64,000 bases of DNA, taken from NCBI GenBank assembly GCA_020091685.1, contig CM034600.1, forward strand, positions 35,644,077-35,708,076, written 5' to 3'. The notes under the pieces were generated by a model that was not told the origin of the DNA, made no database searches, and worked only from the letters and a program-made list of their open reading frames with translations. Below, in pieces: positions 30,565-42,682 of the stretch; within the stretch, counting starts at the first letter, position 1, and the number at the start of each line of letters is the position of its first letter. The position numbers and the translations under genes were made by a program. This DNA is from Lutjanus erythropterus. Lineage: Eukaryota > Chordata > Actinopteri > Lutjaniformes > Lutjanidae.

Positions 30565-33227
30565 CTACTGCGACTGTTTCTTGACACATGTGCATCCAAC
30601 AGCCAGCTCGAAGGGACACTTGCACTTGACATTGCCATGGCTCTCGATGACTGGGATCTGGATGGTGATGGGCTCTACATCCAGGCCCTGCACAGTGCAT
30701 GGCTTGCACTGAGCAACCAGGATGGACTGTGGCAGCCTGTTTGCGCTATGATTGTATCTGAAAAAATAAAGACACAAAATAACCGTGAATAAATGGAAGG
30801 ACATGTGGATTCCTGTTTTGATGCCTCTTGAACTAGGAGCCTGTTTGCTACCAAAATGTGAACTAACAGGGGAGCAACCTGGACTCTCAATTAAGTTATT
30901 TAAATATTTAAAACCGGTTATTTTAAAAATGTGTTCTGATACTGTTGTATTGTTAAAAACATAGCTGGTGACCTAATCCAAGTATCACAATATTCAAATA
31001 ATGTACTTTATATACTTTATGTTACTTTTAGATTACCTTAACACCATATTTGGTGAAATTGTTTAGCCTAATAGTTTGTTTAAATATTCACGCTTCAGAC
31101 TTAAACTTCAAGTCAGCTGCTATAAGTTTATACGATGTGTTTCATTTGTCTCCTCCGACAGAAAGAAAACTTACTCCAGTTTCCAGGGTGCAAGTGAAGT
31201 GTCATTGAGGTTCGAAGTAGAGTGTTGGAAGTCCAGCTGTTGATATTTCGTGGTACTTTCACATCTGGAAGGACAACGGCCCTTGCTCTCAGTGGTCACA
31301 GGGGTGCTGCACACGGTCCCCATCAATGCCAGAGCAACCTGGTATTACAAATATAGAAATATACATCAGAGTCACATCATCTACTCAGTTTAGCCAGAAT
31401 GGCCAAATCACTAGCTGATAACCTTATGAGATCATGCTCTTCCTATGTGACCGTCACTGTTTGTATTGAGGACTGTCAACTGGTGTAAAGTCAAATACCA
31501 AATAAAAGCTAAAATGCAAATAAACCTGATGAATGGAATACCCTTTAAAGCTTTGTGTGTTAATAAGGGGTGTTGCAATATATCTATATTGATGATAACT
31601 GTTATATTTTAAAAATGCAATATTGATATCATGTCAGTAATTCACACATGAACACACCGTAGCACTTGAACATACTGTGCTCTTGAATTATTTCTGTTTC
31701 TTTCCGCTATCGCTGTGTAATTACACTTTTTGTTCACTTTGGAGCAGCTATAGTCACAGACTATCTCTCTGCCTCCCTACACTTGTACTTCGAGTGTAAT
31801 TACTCTCCCAAAAAAAAAAAAAAAAAAAGAGACAAACTGCACAACAAACAGCATCAAAGATGAGTTTGATAGGTGCTGTCAGAATGACTCTTGGAAGCTT
31901 TTTTTCAGGCCTTGCGCACTATTATTTTTTAAGGTGTCCTGTTTGTTCAAATCTCTGCTACTGCTGCCTCTGTCCTCCTTTCTTTGGAAGCAGAAGGTAT
32001 AACTTATTTCTTATTCTGCATGTATTAAAGAATAAGACAGAAATGTGTATGTGGTGGCTGTATCTGCAGAGACCCTGCCCTCTGTCTGTATTTCATATTA
32101 TTTTGCTATGCTGTGGATGCTTTACCTATCCAAAAATAAATGTAGTTGATGTACGAACAGAAATAAATACACTTAAATACACTTAAGTGTCAACATTGAG
32201 ATTAAGGTATTTTTGACTTGATCTTGAAAACCTTTGAGGTCTATAATCTAACTTTTTTTAAAATAATTACTAAGGATGCACAGATCTGACACTCAGTATC
32301 AGTCTGATAGGCAACTGGCCAAAATCACTGGATTAGTCAGCGGGAAAAAAGTACAGCGCAATCTGACGTAATCCATTAGCCATCAGGTAAATGCTCACAG
32401 GTAGAAGCAGATGGTTTTGTCTGAGCTGTTCACAAATGCATCAGAAAGATGATTGATTATTGAGTCGCACTTCCCTGATGTCAAATACTGACATTTTGGG
32501 TTGGTGAAACATCCTGAGCACAGCAAAATAATGAGGAAAAAAAAAGGAAACAGAGGCAGAGACAGATAGAGTCACCACCACCACCAACAACTCCTGGTGG
32601 GTCATAAAAGTGATGATCGTGATTGATAGGTTTATGTGAATTTACACAGACGAGCAGCATGTGTCATGCAAATAACAGCTAGAGTATGAGTAAGACCTGT
32701 CAGCAGCGCTGTCATCATGTCAAATGTGTGGAGCCATTTTAAGCTCAGGGAAGAAAGGAAAGCAAAACAGCTATTAATCATTCTTTTGATGAGAGCGAAC
32801 TTGACTTCAGGCACAATGGCACAGAGTTTCAGTGCTCAAGGCCTTTAGATGCTGTATTTTTATGTCAAGATATAGCTATTGACATTGCAACTTGCATTCT
32901 GGAATATCACTGAAGTATGCTACAGTAAGTATACATTTATACAATAGAATGATAATTTCTTTGTTATTCTACATACTCATACATAGATTGTGCTCCTAAA
33001 GCTGTTTCTTTGCATTCTCACCATATAATTGCAATTTTAAAACTTTATTTAAAATCTAGTTCTCTGTGTTAAAAATTTTAAATAAAAATAAGCAGCAGCA
33101 TTTCATAAATGCAACATATTTTACATTATTAACATCCTAGTTGGTTTTCAATATCAGTATCAGACAGAAAAGTAGAATCAAGCCATCCTTATCAGTCACT
33201 CACCAGAATAGTAGTAGTGAAGGCCAT
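30565..33227 (-). CDS. IL-17 family cytokine, short divergent member, complete
   Basis: Secreted cytokine expected to signal through IL-17 receptors in mucosal or inflammatory immunity. Three minus-strand coding segments join in frame: 33227-33204, 31338-31175 and 30757-30565, 381 nt, 126 codons plus TAG, with GT-AG junctions. The protein begins MAFTTTILVALALMGTVCS, a typical signal peptide. Next come an N-D-T glycosylation site, the family motif SLAPWKLEYN (IL-17s have S-PW here), RLPQSILVAQC (usually RYP-xI-xAxC), and the terminal VGCTCVKK that marks the cystine-knot fold. Eight cysteines follow the leader. Odd points: the CKPC pair is closer than the usual C-x4-C, the middle loop is short, and total length is below the usual 150-170 aa. 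The small first coding exon matches fish il17 genes. It may be the teleost-specific il17n or a diverged il17a/f paralogue; phylogeny would decide. Family membership is confident, subtype is not. Confidence 0.88.
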
Positions 33228-33336
33228 GCTTGGTTGAAAAGGAGAGGTAAATGCCTTGAAAGCAGAGTGAAACAGGAACTGTCCTTCTTCTTATCTTGTC
33301 TGAACTCAGCGTGTCTCTGTCAGTGCACCTATTCTC

Positions 33337-33344
33337 TTTTTATA
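33337..33344 (-). promoter_or_regulatory. TATA box of the IL-17-like gene
   Basis: Minus-strand TATAAAAA, 110-117 bases upstream of the ATG. It predicts a start near 33305-33312 and a leader of about 80 nt. A strong TATA box fits an inducible cytokine gene. The bases just upstream (33380-33400) include a GTTTCCCC stretch resembling a weak Rel-type half site, which is not strong enough to call. Confidence 0.65.
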
Positions 33345-33659
33345 CTCTGTCATAGCAGTTATGAAAGAGCAACATTTGCATTTGAAGGGGAAACAACGGA
33401 GGCGGGCATCATGGGCAGGAGCCAAAAAAATATTTGGTCATCCCAAATTGATATGCACTCGTGAGTGAGTCCTGTTGTGTGTATTTGTGTTTTGTCTGAC
33501 GCATTCCTCTGTTTTGGCTTCATTTAGCTTGAATCCCCCTGGGGTGTTTTTACAGGTTGTTAAAAAAAAAAAGAGTTGTAAATTAATAGTCCATATAAGT
33601 TATTTCTATCTCTCACTTTCAACATATATATATATTTTAATTATTTATTGGGATCAGCG

Positions 33660-33975
33660 GACGTTCATAGTTTTACTTAAAGGGACACCCCAAAATCCAA
33701 AGAACATATTTTTCCCCCTGGCCTGGCTTGTAGTGCTATTTTATCCATTTAGATTTTTTTTTTCATGTAGGTTGCAGAGTTTTGAGGATATTGGCTGTAG
33801 AGATGTCTGCCTTCTCTCCAATATAATGGGACTAAATCCCCCCCCACCCCTCAATAAAACAAACAAAGCAAACAAAAACAAAACAAAACAAGACACAAAA
33901 CTCATGTCTGCTACTCAAGATAATCCACAGACCTTGAACGGTTTCATGCAGGAACTACTTGGGACAAATAGCACA
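33660..33975. repeat. Dispersed fish repeat, copy A
   Basis: Contains TAGAGATGTCTGCCTTCTC and ACTCAAGATAATCCACAGAC. Pieces recur at 53420-53620 (AAGATGTCTCAGATATAAAG) and at 54580-54890. Confidence 0.65.
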
Positions 33976-33982
33976 ACAGGCT

Positions 33983-34036
33983 CATTATTATTATTATTAT
34001 TATTATTATTGTTATTATTATTATTATTATTATTAT
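33983..34036. repeat. (TTA)n microsatellite
   Basis: About 17 TTA units with one G interruption. Confidence 0.97.
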
Positions 34037-34615
34037 AGTACTATTAGTATTACTGTAGTAGTAGTAGCAACACAACACACAAAGAGACACACATATGTAT
34101 ATAATCTGAATAATTTATATATGCCTTATTATGTGAAATACAGCTAGACAGACAACTAAACAACCAGACTAAAAAGACTAAACAAAAGGCGCATTCAGTA
34201 CAAAATCCTTATGTCATTGTTCTGTTTCCTGATTCCATTCTCACCGCAGGGAAACTGAGGGATTTCTCCTGAAGGCGTGACCAGAGATCGCTACCATGAT
34301 GAGCCACAGCTTCCTCTGAATTTGACTGAGGGAAGCCTACACACACACCTACGCGCACAAGGCCTACACACACCTGTACAATAAACAGACGTGTGATAAC
34401 CAGTCTGACGCCCACGCCGTGTCGCGTTCAGGGCCTGTTTAGTCTTCAGTCAGCACACTCCCCTGCTGCGAGAGAGGTGCAATATGGACAAAACATGTTA
34501 ATATGTGTAAAATTAATTAGTGGTAAAGCATTCAGTGGCAGTGTTTGTGAAGTTTTGACATGTGTCCCCTTAACTGAGAAAACACGTGGGCTACAAGTGT
34601 TATGTTTTTTTTTTT

Positions 34616-34830
34616 CATGCATTTCTTGAGGGAATTTCTTCAAACTTGGCACAAAAGGTCACTTAGACTCTAATATCACACTTTAGTGTTCAAAAGCAAA
34701 TATCACGGTGATCTCACTAAACACATTTTTGACTGTAACTCTTGATTTCATGTGCTAATTATGACAGAATTACACACAAATATCTAATAAAAATGATGAC
34801 ATTCTGAAGGTCAGTTTCACCGTGACATAA
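34616..34830. repeat. Dispersed repeat, copy 2
   Basis: CTTGAGGGAATTTCTTCAAA and the following bases match 28185-28240; the rest has diverged. No coding. Confidence 0.5.
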
Positions 34831-35394
34831 TGTTCAGCTCGCTGCCTCTGTACTTCTCGTTAAAAATAGTCTGTAAGTGAAGACAAATGGCGATAACTTC
34901 CATTTTGCAAAAAAAAATACACTTAATAATGGGCCCTATCTTACACCTGGCACAAAGCTGCTGTGTTGGTGGTGCAGATCAGTTTGCTTTCTTACACCAG
35001 TGCAGTTGCCATTTTTGCCACATCTGCAAGATAGCAAATTAACCTGTGCATGGTCTGTGTGATTATGAGTGGGAGGTCAAAAAATGAAAGAAAAATAAAG
35101 GCAGGGCCAGGTGCATTTGCTATAGACTGACAAAAAACCATGATCAAAACGCAAAGTATGTGGCGCAATTGGTTTGCCGAGGCACGAACACGTGTCTCCA
35201 CAATCACAAAACACCCACAATTATGTTAAGTACTTTCCCCACACAGGAGTTTCGATAAGTCAGGTGTTATTTTAACATATTTTTGATCAGCAATGAAAGT
35301 GTTGAGGTCAAAAGCATGTGGGGGAGTGTGGCTGAGGCATGCACACACATCTCCACAATCTAAAAACACCTTTCATTAATGTTAAACGGCGTAT

Positions 35395-35432
<38 letters not shown>
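35395..35432. repeat. (GT)n microsatellite
   Basis: About 18 GT units. Confidence 0.97.
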
Positions 35433-35435
<3 letters not shown>

Positions 35436-35875
35436 ACAGCTGTTAGATCATCTTTAACAGATCGGTGACATGACTGCAGTGTTACAGGGATCCAGAAAAA
35501 CATGGACTCATGTCCACCAGATCCTTCTTCGGGATAGCGCTGATGATAATAATGAATTATAAAATATGATATGAATCAAGGTACTTGGGCACAGCTGATG
35601 GGTGTCCTGATGTGTGCTGCTGACGCAGGGGCAGGACAGGACAGGATACCTCTCTGTTTTATACCACCGTTGACAGCTGACTTCTCACTCTTCCTATCCA
35701 GCCACTAGGGGCCGCAAGTGATCAACAACTGCGTCAGTTTGAAATCTTGTTTCAGCTCGGGACAACAAATGTAGGAGTCATGTTGACAGAACTTTGCAAA
35801 TTTCTGCTGTTTGCATCTGGCAGTTGTGGTGGCATTGCAGTAGGTGCTTCACCATCTGTTGTCGCTTCTCTTCTT

Positions 35876-36178
35876 TAACACTTTATATTAAGGTGCTTGT
35901 GATAACCATTATTTAATAGGTAATAAGGCTGGTATAGATGCGTATAAACATTAATATGTGTTAATAAGACTATATGAGTGTTAATAACATAATAAACATG
36001 TTTATTTTAAGATTATAAGACATTTATAAGTTAACTATGCACTTATTAACAGCTAACTATGCATTTTGGAATGTGAGTGTGAACAGTGCTTATTAAGGTT
36101 AATTAATCCTTTATTATGTACTTATTAACAGTTAACCACATGTGAATAAGCATCTTGTTGCATATTGTGAAGTGTTAC
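35876..36178. mobile_element. Small TIR element (MITE-like)
   Basis: Left end TAACACTTTATATTAAGG; right end AAGTGTTACC. The ends are inverted repeats (AGGTAACACTT in reverse complement). The interior is AT-rich with repeated TTATTAACAG/TTAACTATG. About 300 bp, no ORF. Target duplication not resolved. Confidence 0.65.
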
Positions 36179-36387
36179 CTATAATTTTAATGATAAATTG
36201 GATATCTATTTTATTTATTTTACTTACTGATTGCAGATTATGTAAAATTTACTAATTAACACTGAATTTTTGCTGTTAAACAGAACTGTAGAGTAAAACA
36301 AAGTTTAGTGGATATGATTTATGTAGGAGAAATAAACAAAAAAAAGCTTGTTGATGCTATCATGTTGGCCCTTTATTTCACTATAAT

Positions 36388-37728
36388 TAGGGCCCGAGCA
36401 CTGACCTCGGTGCGAGGACCCTGTTGTAATTGCAGGAATTATTATTATTTTAGCAGCAAGGTTCGCCGACGTGCACAAAAATGGGTACACATATGTATCA
36501 CACAGAGATGAACAAAAAAGTCTCTTGGACCCATAGGCTTAAGTAAACAGGAAGTCAGCCATTTTGAATTTTGTGCTCAATTCTGGTGTTTTCCACATGA
36601 CCTATTTTAACGAATTCCTCCTACAGAAATGTTTCAATTGACTTCAAAACTGGTGTGGACCATCTAGACAAGTGTGTGCTTAAAACTTATTAAAAGATTT
36701 GGTCAGCGTTATTTTGCGTGTATTTTGATGTCTCACCATGAAACATGAAATTGCTATAACTTTAGTGTAAATGGGCCAATCTGCATCAAACTTAACACGT
36801 ATGATATTAGTCATGCCCTGAACACATCTATGTAATACTGGAAGCAGGAAACGACATTGAATTCCTTAAAAAAGTACTTCACTCAAAAATGAAATTGCAC
36901 TCAATATCTACTCATTCCTGTGCTGATGTGAGGAAGGATGAAGATCTCCAGTACAGAAAACACTCAGCAGAAAACAGAACTGTAGTCAAATCCGGTACAA
37001 TTGCAGTTAACAGTGACCAGTTTTAAAATAAAAAAAAGAACACAAAAAGCTTCCATATTGCTCCAATGGTGTAATCCTGGAAGCGACTCAGACAATAAAC
37101 AGTTTTTCTCAGAAATAGTGACCTGTTATGCATAGAGTTTACTTAGCAAACTTTCACCAAAGAAGAAAATGTCAGAGGACTTTGACATAGAAGAGGAACA
37201 TCATTTCTTTGCTGCAGCTGTGCTGCTTGGGATAGAGCTTGTATACCTGCTTCAGCCGTGCGCACACGTTTCCAGTCTCAGAGGCTACAGTTTCCATTTA
37301 GGCTAAAAACATGGTGTAAATGGCGTCTTTTTTAAGTACATCTTAGTGTCCCGTCTTACAGACACTTCAATTACACCACACGAGCACTATGGAAACATTT
37401 TGGTTTTTTTTGTGTTCTTCATTTACATTTCAAAATGGGTTCACTTCAAATGCACTTGATTTGGCTGCACAGCTGTTTTCCACTGAAACCTGGGGAGTGT
37501 TTTGTGAACTACAGATCTACACCCATCCTCACATCAGCACAGGGATGAGTAGATATCGAGTGACATTTCATTTTGGGGTGAACGATCGCTTTAGGGCGAC
37601 GTCTGACGGTCGTGATGACACAGAGCCTCTTTGCCCGGGACGAATCCAGCCACTGGGCCGCGGTGGCCGGTCCCCCGAGTGGTGCGGGGGTGAGAGGTCC
37701 CGTTCACAGCTGCTTGCAGCTTTAATTC
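36388..37728. mobile_element. Interspersed element with GGGCCCGAGCAC / GCTTGCAGCTTTAATT ends, interrupted
   Basis: The left end AGGGCCCGAGCACTGACC and the right end GTTCACAGCTGCTTGCAGC are the two ends of a repeat common in fish. The interior is split by a separate foldback element at 36866-37597, so this one is older. The open frame at 37389-37829 runs across both and is not a gene. Confidence 0.6.
36866..37597. mobile_element. Foldback (long-TIR) element nested inside another repeat
   Basis: The first ~75 bases (to CTGTGCTGATGTGAGG at 36937) are the inverted complement of the last ~70 (from CCTCACATCAGCACAG at 37527), and pairing continues inward with lower identity for about 100 bases more. 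Ends are of the TTCAC-CAAAAATGAAAT type. Same family as 44090-44302, 45585-46160 and 48066-49082. No ORF. Confidence 0.8.
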
Positions 37729-37889
37729 AACTTGAATCCTTTTTTATTAGTTGCTTAAATAGTGGTGTGGAGCACACATACGTATGTCCATGTGCATGTT
37801 TGAGCCTATTTTTCAAGTCTTTCCTATAATGATTATTTTAATTATAAATAAATGTGTAGATCAGCTGTTTGCTCCATAAAAGAAAATGG

Positions 37890-38115
37890 TCAAAAAATGT
37901 TAATCAGTGTTTCTCAAAGCCCAAAGTGACGTCCTCAAATGTCTTGTTTTGTCCACAATCCAAAGATATTAAGTTTACTCTCAGAAAGGAGTAACAAAGA
38001 CTGAAATCAGAGAATTAAAACATTAAAAAAAATTGATTAATTAATTGATTATTAAAATAGCTGATGATTAATGTAATAGTTGATTGTTTGATTATATATT
38101 GCGTTGCGACCTTTT
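37890..38115. repeat. Fish interspersed repeat with GATTAAT-type ends
   Basis: Shares CAAAGATATTAAGTTTACTC and GACGTCCTCAAATGTCTTG-type sequence with the family seen in rps21 intron 2. Confidence 0.6.
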
Positions 38116-40979
38116 GCCAAGGCTGAGGCTGGCCAGCTGCTGGTTGCATTGAGGTACTGCAGGACACATACTACTAAAAGCTGGCGGGTTTGAAGATGCA
38201 AAAACATGCATTGCACCTTCAGTTGAATATTTTGGACCCTTAGTTGAAATGTGAATAATAAATGCAAAGCACAAGGTAAGGTGCGTGGACTGTGCTTCTC
38301 ATCACAGGCCGCGACACAGCATGATGTTCACCCAAACAGCAGCCCAGCCTTAATCAATAAATACTATTTATTTGTTTATTTATTTAGTTTAGCAATCCAC
38401 ACTTCATAAACTTTTTCTTTGAAGGCCTCTGTTTTCAGCTCTGGAATTATTTTTTCGACATAACAATATAACAGTCACTTTTCCATTTCAGAAAGAAAAA
38501 GACAGATACAATGTCCATTTGTGTCTGTTAAGATGAAAAGACAAAAAACAAACAAACAAAAAAGCATTAGTCACTTTTCTGTTTACTGGTTCAAGAAAGA
38601 GAAACAACACATCATCAACAACAACAACAAATGCCGCAACTCGCATCTGTCCATTTTTGCTTTGTCACCGAGTATTGCATCAAATGTCCCATTAACAAAA
38701 CAGTCTAAAAACCTGTTTGCACTGTCACTGTGCCTTGTGCGTAGACTGTTATGAAAAAAGGGAATTGAATCTATTTTAAGACGAGGCTGAAACAAGCAAA
38801 ATGTGGAAAAGTTTGAGAGGGTTTGAAAACTTTCCGTAACACCGTATGTTCTATGATGGTTAAATGAGTCATTATAAATGTGACAAGTGGGATAAATTGA
38901 ATCAGGTGAAGATAGGTGAAGATAGGAAAGTGGTCAGAGCCACTGATCTTTTATCTTTGCTTAAATTTGGCGTTCATGGTGTGGTCAAACACTCTTTTGG
39001 TATTTTATCAATAATCAAAAAATGCTGCTGAGTTTAAATTATTTTGTGATTATGATTAACACTGAAAGTGACTCAGTTTTCACAGACACTTGGTGATTTG
39101 CCCGTGTGGATCACATTATTAGCTACTGCTGTCAGATTCCTCTGAAGGTCTTGCATCACAGGGTCTGTTTGGTGAGACTTTGAGTACCATGTGGTTTCTG
39201 TGAAACAAGCTTCTGTGTGGCTGAGACCTGAGATTGAGTCATTTTGGAGAGGTGGTTTGTTTAATCATTTATTGCATAACATTATATTAGAAGAAGCAGA
39301 AGTGGAATTTGAACTCTCAAAGCTGTCTTTTCATGATTTAACCTCAGTGTTCCTGAATACTGGAATGCTTGAATACCCTGCAGCAGTGGTTCCCAAAGCG
39401 TTCCCACTAGCGAGCCATGAAGGCCAGGCAGGTGGTCCTTGAGAGGTCGTGAAAAAAAAATGTAAAAAAACATTTTAAATGTTAAATTTTTTAAGTTTGA
39501 AATGATCATAAAATGTTACTGATTAATTTCTAAAATGTAATCAGAACTAATAAAACAAAGACATGGGATTTAAATTGCGTGTTATTCTTAATTTATCTGA
39601 CCTAGTTCAACCCATCACACTGAATATGTCTATATATTGTATGATTAGTCTTGTGTGTGTTTGGGTGGGCTGCAGAGATTTCAGATTAAGTTTGGGATTC
39701 ATATAGAGTATCTAACCCGTGATTAAATGCTGCCGTTGAGTTATAATTTGCATTCATTTGCTGTAAGTGGTTCTGGACAAGGTTGATCCAAAGCATCTGT
39801 ATTTGTGACCTGGGAATGAGACCCCATCAGCTTTCTTTCTCCAGAATTCCTGACTGCACGGGTGTGGGTCAGTTTCATCATCAGTCAATGACACCCCGGA
39901 GTGTCACTCAGAGTGACCATCAGTCACTTCATCATGTGAACGGAGTGACTGAAGGTGCTGCTGGGTCATCTAAATTTTCCATTCTAAAATAATTTTTTTA
40001 GCCGTTACCTTGCTGTTTCTCAGAAACACTGAATCTCCACAGATAAATATGGTGATGTTAATGAAACAATAAGTTTGAGCTGTGTCATCAGCACCAGTGG
40101 GTCCAGTTGCACACTGATATGCACACGCCTGACGCACATCCCATATCGGCTCGGTTTTGTTCAACTTCGGTCAGCTTTCTCCCTTCCTGTTTTCTGTACT
40201 TACATGCTATGTTGAAAAGGAATCTAAATTTTGAGCATGATTAAAAGATGTTACGGGGCTACACAAACAAAACCCCCAATAACTTTAAAAGTAATTAATT
40301 CCAACACTTAAATTCCATTTTTTGGTGAATATTTATTATTGACATATAAGAAATATATATGTATTTTATGAAAGTCCTTCAAAATGTAAAAATAACAATA
40401 CCTACTGATAACATAGATAGAAAAATGCACTATTATAATCATCTTTTTGTTTTGAAATCAACATGTCATAAAAGTGTTGGCCTTTTAAAGTTGTGTCCCA
40501 GATTTGGACATTCAGCCCTGTCAGATTTTTTACAAAAACACGATTTAATCAGGCATTAAAAAGGTTTAGCTATACTCCTATAACCTAAGGATCCTCATCT
40601 CACTTCCTATTTTTTTTTTTTTTTTTTTTTAAAGGCAGGAATGCCGGTTAAGCAGTGGTAAATTTTTTCTCAACCATAACAGGTCAACTCTTTAGCCCTC
40701 CATAAATCAAAGATAAATAAGAATTATGGCTTAAAAATGTGCATTAAAAGAACCTAGAGCAATTTAAAATAAATAAATCAATAAAATGGCTATGCACTAC
40801 AACTGAAATAAAAAAAATTAAGATTTTGTCAACTCCGTAAGAGGTCAACATCATCAGATTTCCTTATATAATAAACACAAAATTAATCACCATGAGGTTG
40901 ACAAGTTACAAGGTTTAATAGCCAAGAGTTTGATCTTTTAAAATATTATTTTCCCAGCAGAATTAAAGACTTAAAATCA
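38116..40979. other. Stretch without a recognised gene
   Basis: AT-rich with poly-A and poly-T runs (for example 40610-40630). A hAT-type end (CAGTGGTTCCCAAAGCG) lies at 39384-39400. A plus-strand open stretch 39843-39992 begins after TTTCTTTCTCCAG and could be an exon, but its residues match nothing I know. Confidence 0.5.
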
Positions 40980-41226
40980 AACCACCCTCAAAATACAGTT
41001 TTGTCCCACTTCTCAAGAATGTCTGTAGGACATGAGTCATGTCCTACATGTATTGGTGCCTTGGTTGCTCGCTGACACTTGCACTGAGTGACTGATGTAA
41101 GCTTGAGACATTTATTTTTGCATTTTTATTTAAATTATTTTATTTTTGTCAGTGAAGTTCAGATCCATGTGTAGCCTATGACTCACAGATCAACAATAAT
41201 AAAATGTGGAACTGCTTTCCATCTGT

Positions 41227-41259
<33 letters not shown>

Positions 41260-41412
41260 GGGGTGGGTGTGTGTGTGTGGGTGGGTGTGTGTGTGTGGGT
41301 GTGTGTAGAGGGATTCCCTTTTTGCATACATTAAAATGAAAAATACTGCCCAGTGTATGCACAAAGAGCCTGATAGCAACAACAGCACCCTGGAATACAG
41401 TTTCAGATGTAA
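40980..41412 (+). repeat. Inverted duplication, arm 1
   Basis: Aligns to the reverse complement of 43098-43499 over about 400 bases. Shared blocks: TTCTCAAGAATGTCT, CACTGAGTGACTGAT, GACTCACAGATCAA and GTGGAACTGCTTTCCATC. Arm 1 has an expanded GT/GGGTGTGTG tract (41223-41307) where arm 2 has only a short stretch. Confidence 0.88.
41223..41307. repeat. (GT)n / GGGTGTGTG compound microsatellite
   Basis: GT units, then three GGGTG-type interruptions. Sits inside arm 1 of the inverted duplication. Confidence 0.95.
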
Positions 41413-41960
41413 CTAGCAGGCTAACGATTGATGTAGATTAGCTAGCTAGTTAGCATTTGCTAACATTAGCTAATTTAAGAACTGACTAAACATATGTGAC
41501 TTTTACAAGTTCCCCAGCAACATCTTAACCATCTTTCAAATTTGGTTTCTTTTCAGCATAGACAAGTTTAGCATATAGCACAGGCTATCTAAGTACAGGA
41601 AATAGGAAATGAGAATGTTAACTGACGTTTAGGGGTGGGATTCTGCTAAACCACTGATTATGTTCAATACCTCAAGTTTTTAAACATTTACTCGTTGAAG
41701 CTACATACCTCTATGGTCACATCTTAACTTAGCTAATGTCAGCAAAAAGTATCTAACTATCTAGCTAACGATTCATGTAAATTAGCTGACTAGTTAGCTA
41801 ACATTTTATTAGCATAAGCTATCAGATGAGACTTGCAGCTACCAATTGATGATTAGTTGGCTGGTTAGCATTTTGATAATATAAGCTAACTGAAAATGTG
41901 AATATATAGGCCAATATGCCACTTTTACAGCCCCCCCAGCACCATTTTAACGAGCAAATA
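41413..41960. repeat. TTAGCTA-rich, diverged tandem blocks
   Basis: Blocks with GCTAACGATT-ATGTA-ATTAGCT-ACTAGTTAGC occur near 41420 and 41765. Each is followed by a CACTTTTACA / CCCCAGCA-C-TTTAAC block (41496 and 41921). This suggests an old tandem duplication with a period of 340-430 bases. Confidence 0.6.
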
Positions 41961-42105
41961 AGCGTATTGCCCAAAAGGTTGAACCATAGAGAGCCTAAGT
42001 CACGCTGCTTCCATTCGGAAAAAATATCACTTGTAGTCTATAGTGGGAGACAATTTATTTTTTAATTTAATTTGAACTGTGCCACAAATTACACATATCT
42101 AGGTA

Positions 42106-42215
42106 CCAAAAGGACTTAATGCGGGTATTGTTTAACTGGAGAAGTTTCAATACCACTTGGTACTGGGTTATTTCAATCCATACCCTAAAGGTATTGAGTA
42201 TCGACACCCAGCCCA
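42106..42215 (-). repeat. Dispersed repeat, copy 2
   Basis: Inverted relative to 18268-18392; similarity runs for about 110 bases. No coding capacity. Confidence 0.65.
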
Positions 42216-42682
42216 TGTATTTGGTCAGTATAGGGAAAAATCGTGGTTATCTTGTTAATAAAAACACCATTGTTAATCGAGTGTCTGTGACAGGACATGA
42301 AAGCATGAAAGCAAAACAATTTTTGCATTAAGAACACTAGTTATCCTGTGTTGCTGCTGAACATTTGCATCGGATGTAAATTATGAGGTGCAGAACTGTC
42401 CGTTATGGACTTAATTCCTGGACTGGTCCCCCACTAGCATGTGTGCATTTTGACGACCAGTTCAACCGACAGCGTCAAATCAGCAACATATTCACTTTTT
42501 AAAAGGAATTTTAATAAATGAATAAACAAGACTCTAGGGGATGAAACCCAGATCGTCACAAGACATGTGGAGGAGGTGGAGGTGGATGCATTTCCGTACT
42601 TGTACGTTGCGGGGGACGTGAACCCGTCTGCCTGAAATAAAAGAATCAAATTGATAAGTTACTCCCTCAAGCAGTGAGTCAG

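Larger units (their letters stand above)
33345..35875. other. Upstream region of the IL-17-like gene, no recognised coding exon
   Basis: A dispersed repeat lies at about 33660-33960 (also at 53420-53620 and 54580-54890), a (TTA)n tract at 33983-34036 and a (GT)n tract at 35395-35432. A one-mismatch CTCF-like site is near 35702-35715. The longest open frame here is carried by the (TTA)n repeat. Confidence 0.55.

Noticed and set aside
33475-34038. 187-codon plus-strand frame, the longest after the gypsy pol pieces
   Set aside because: It crosses a dispersed repeat and ends in a (TTA)n tract translated as poly-Leu; no splice or domain support.
35702-35715. Third CTCF-like site (CCACTAGGGGCCGC)
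   Set aside because: One mismatch in the invariant GGC core, so not listed as a feature.
37389-37829. 146-codon plus-strand frame
   Set aside because: It runs across the end of a foldback element and the end of the enclosing repeat.
39843-39992. Plus-strand open stretch after TTTCTTTCTCCAG
   Set aside because: Internal GAGTGAC/CAGTCA repeats explain its composition; no donor, no family match.
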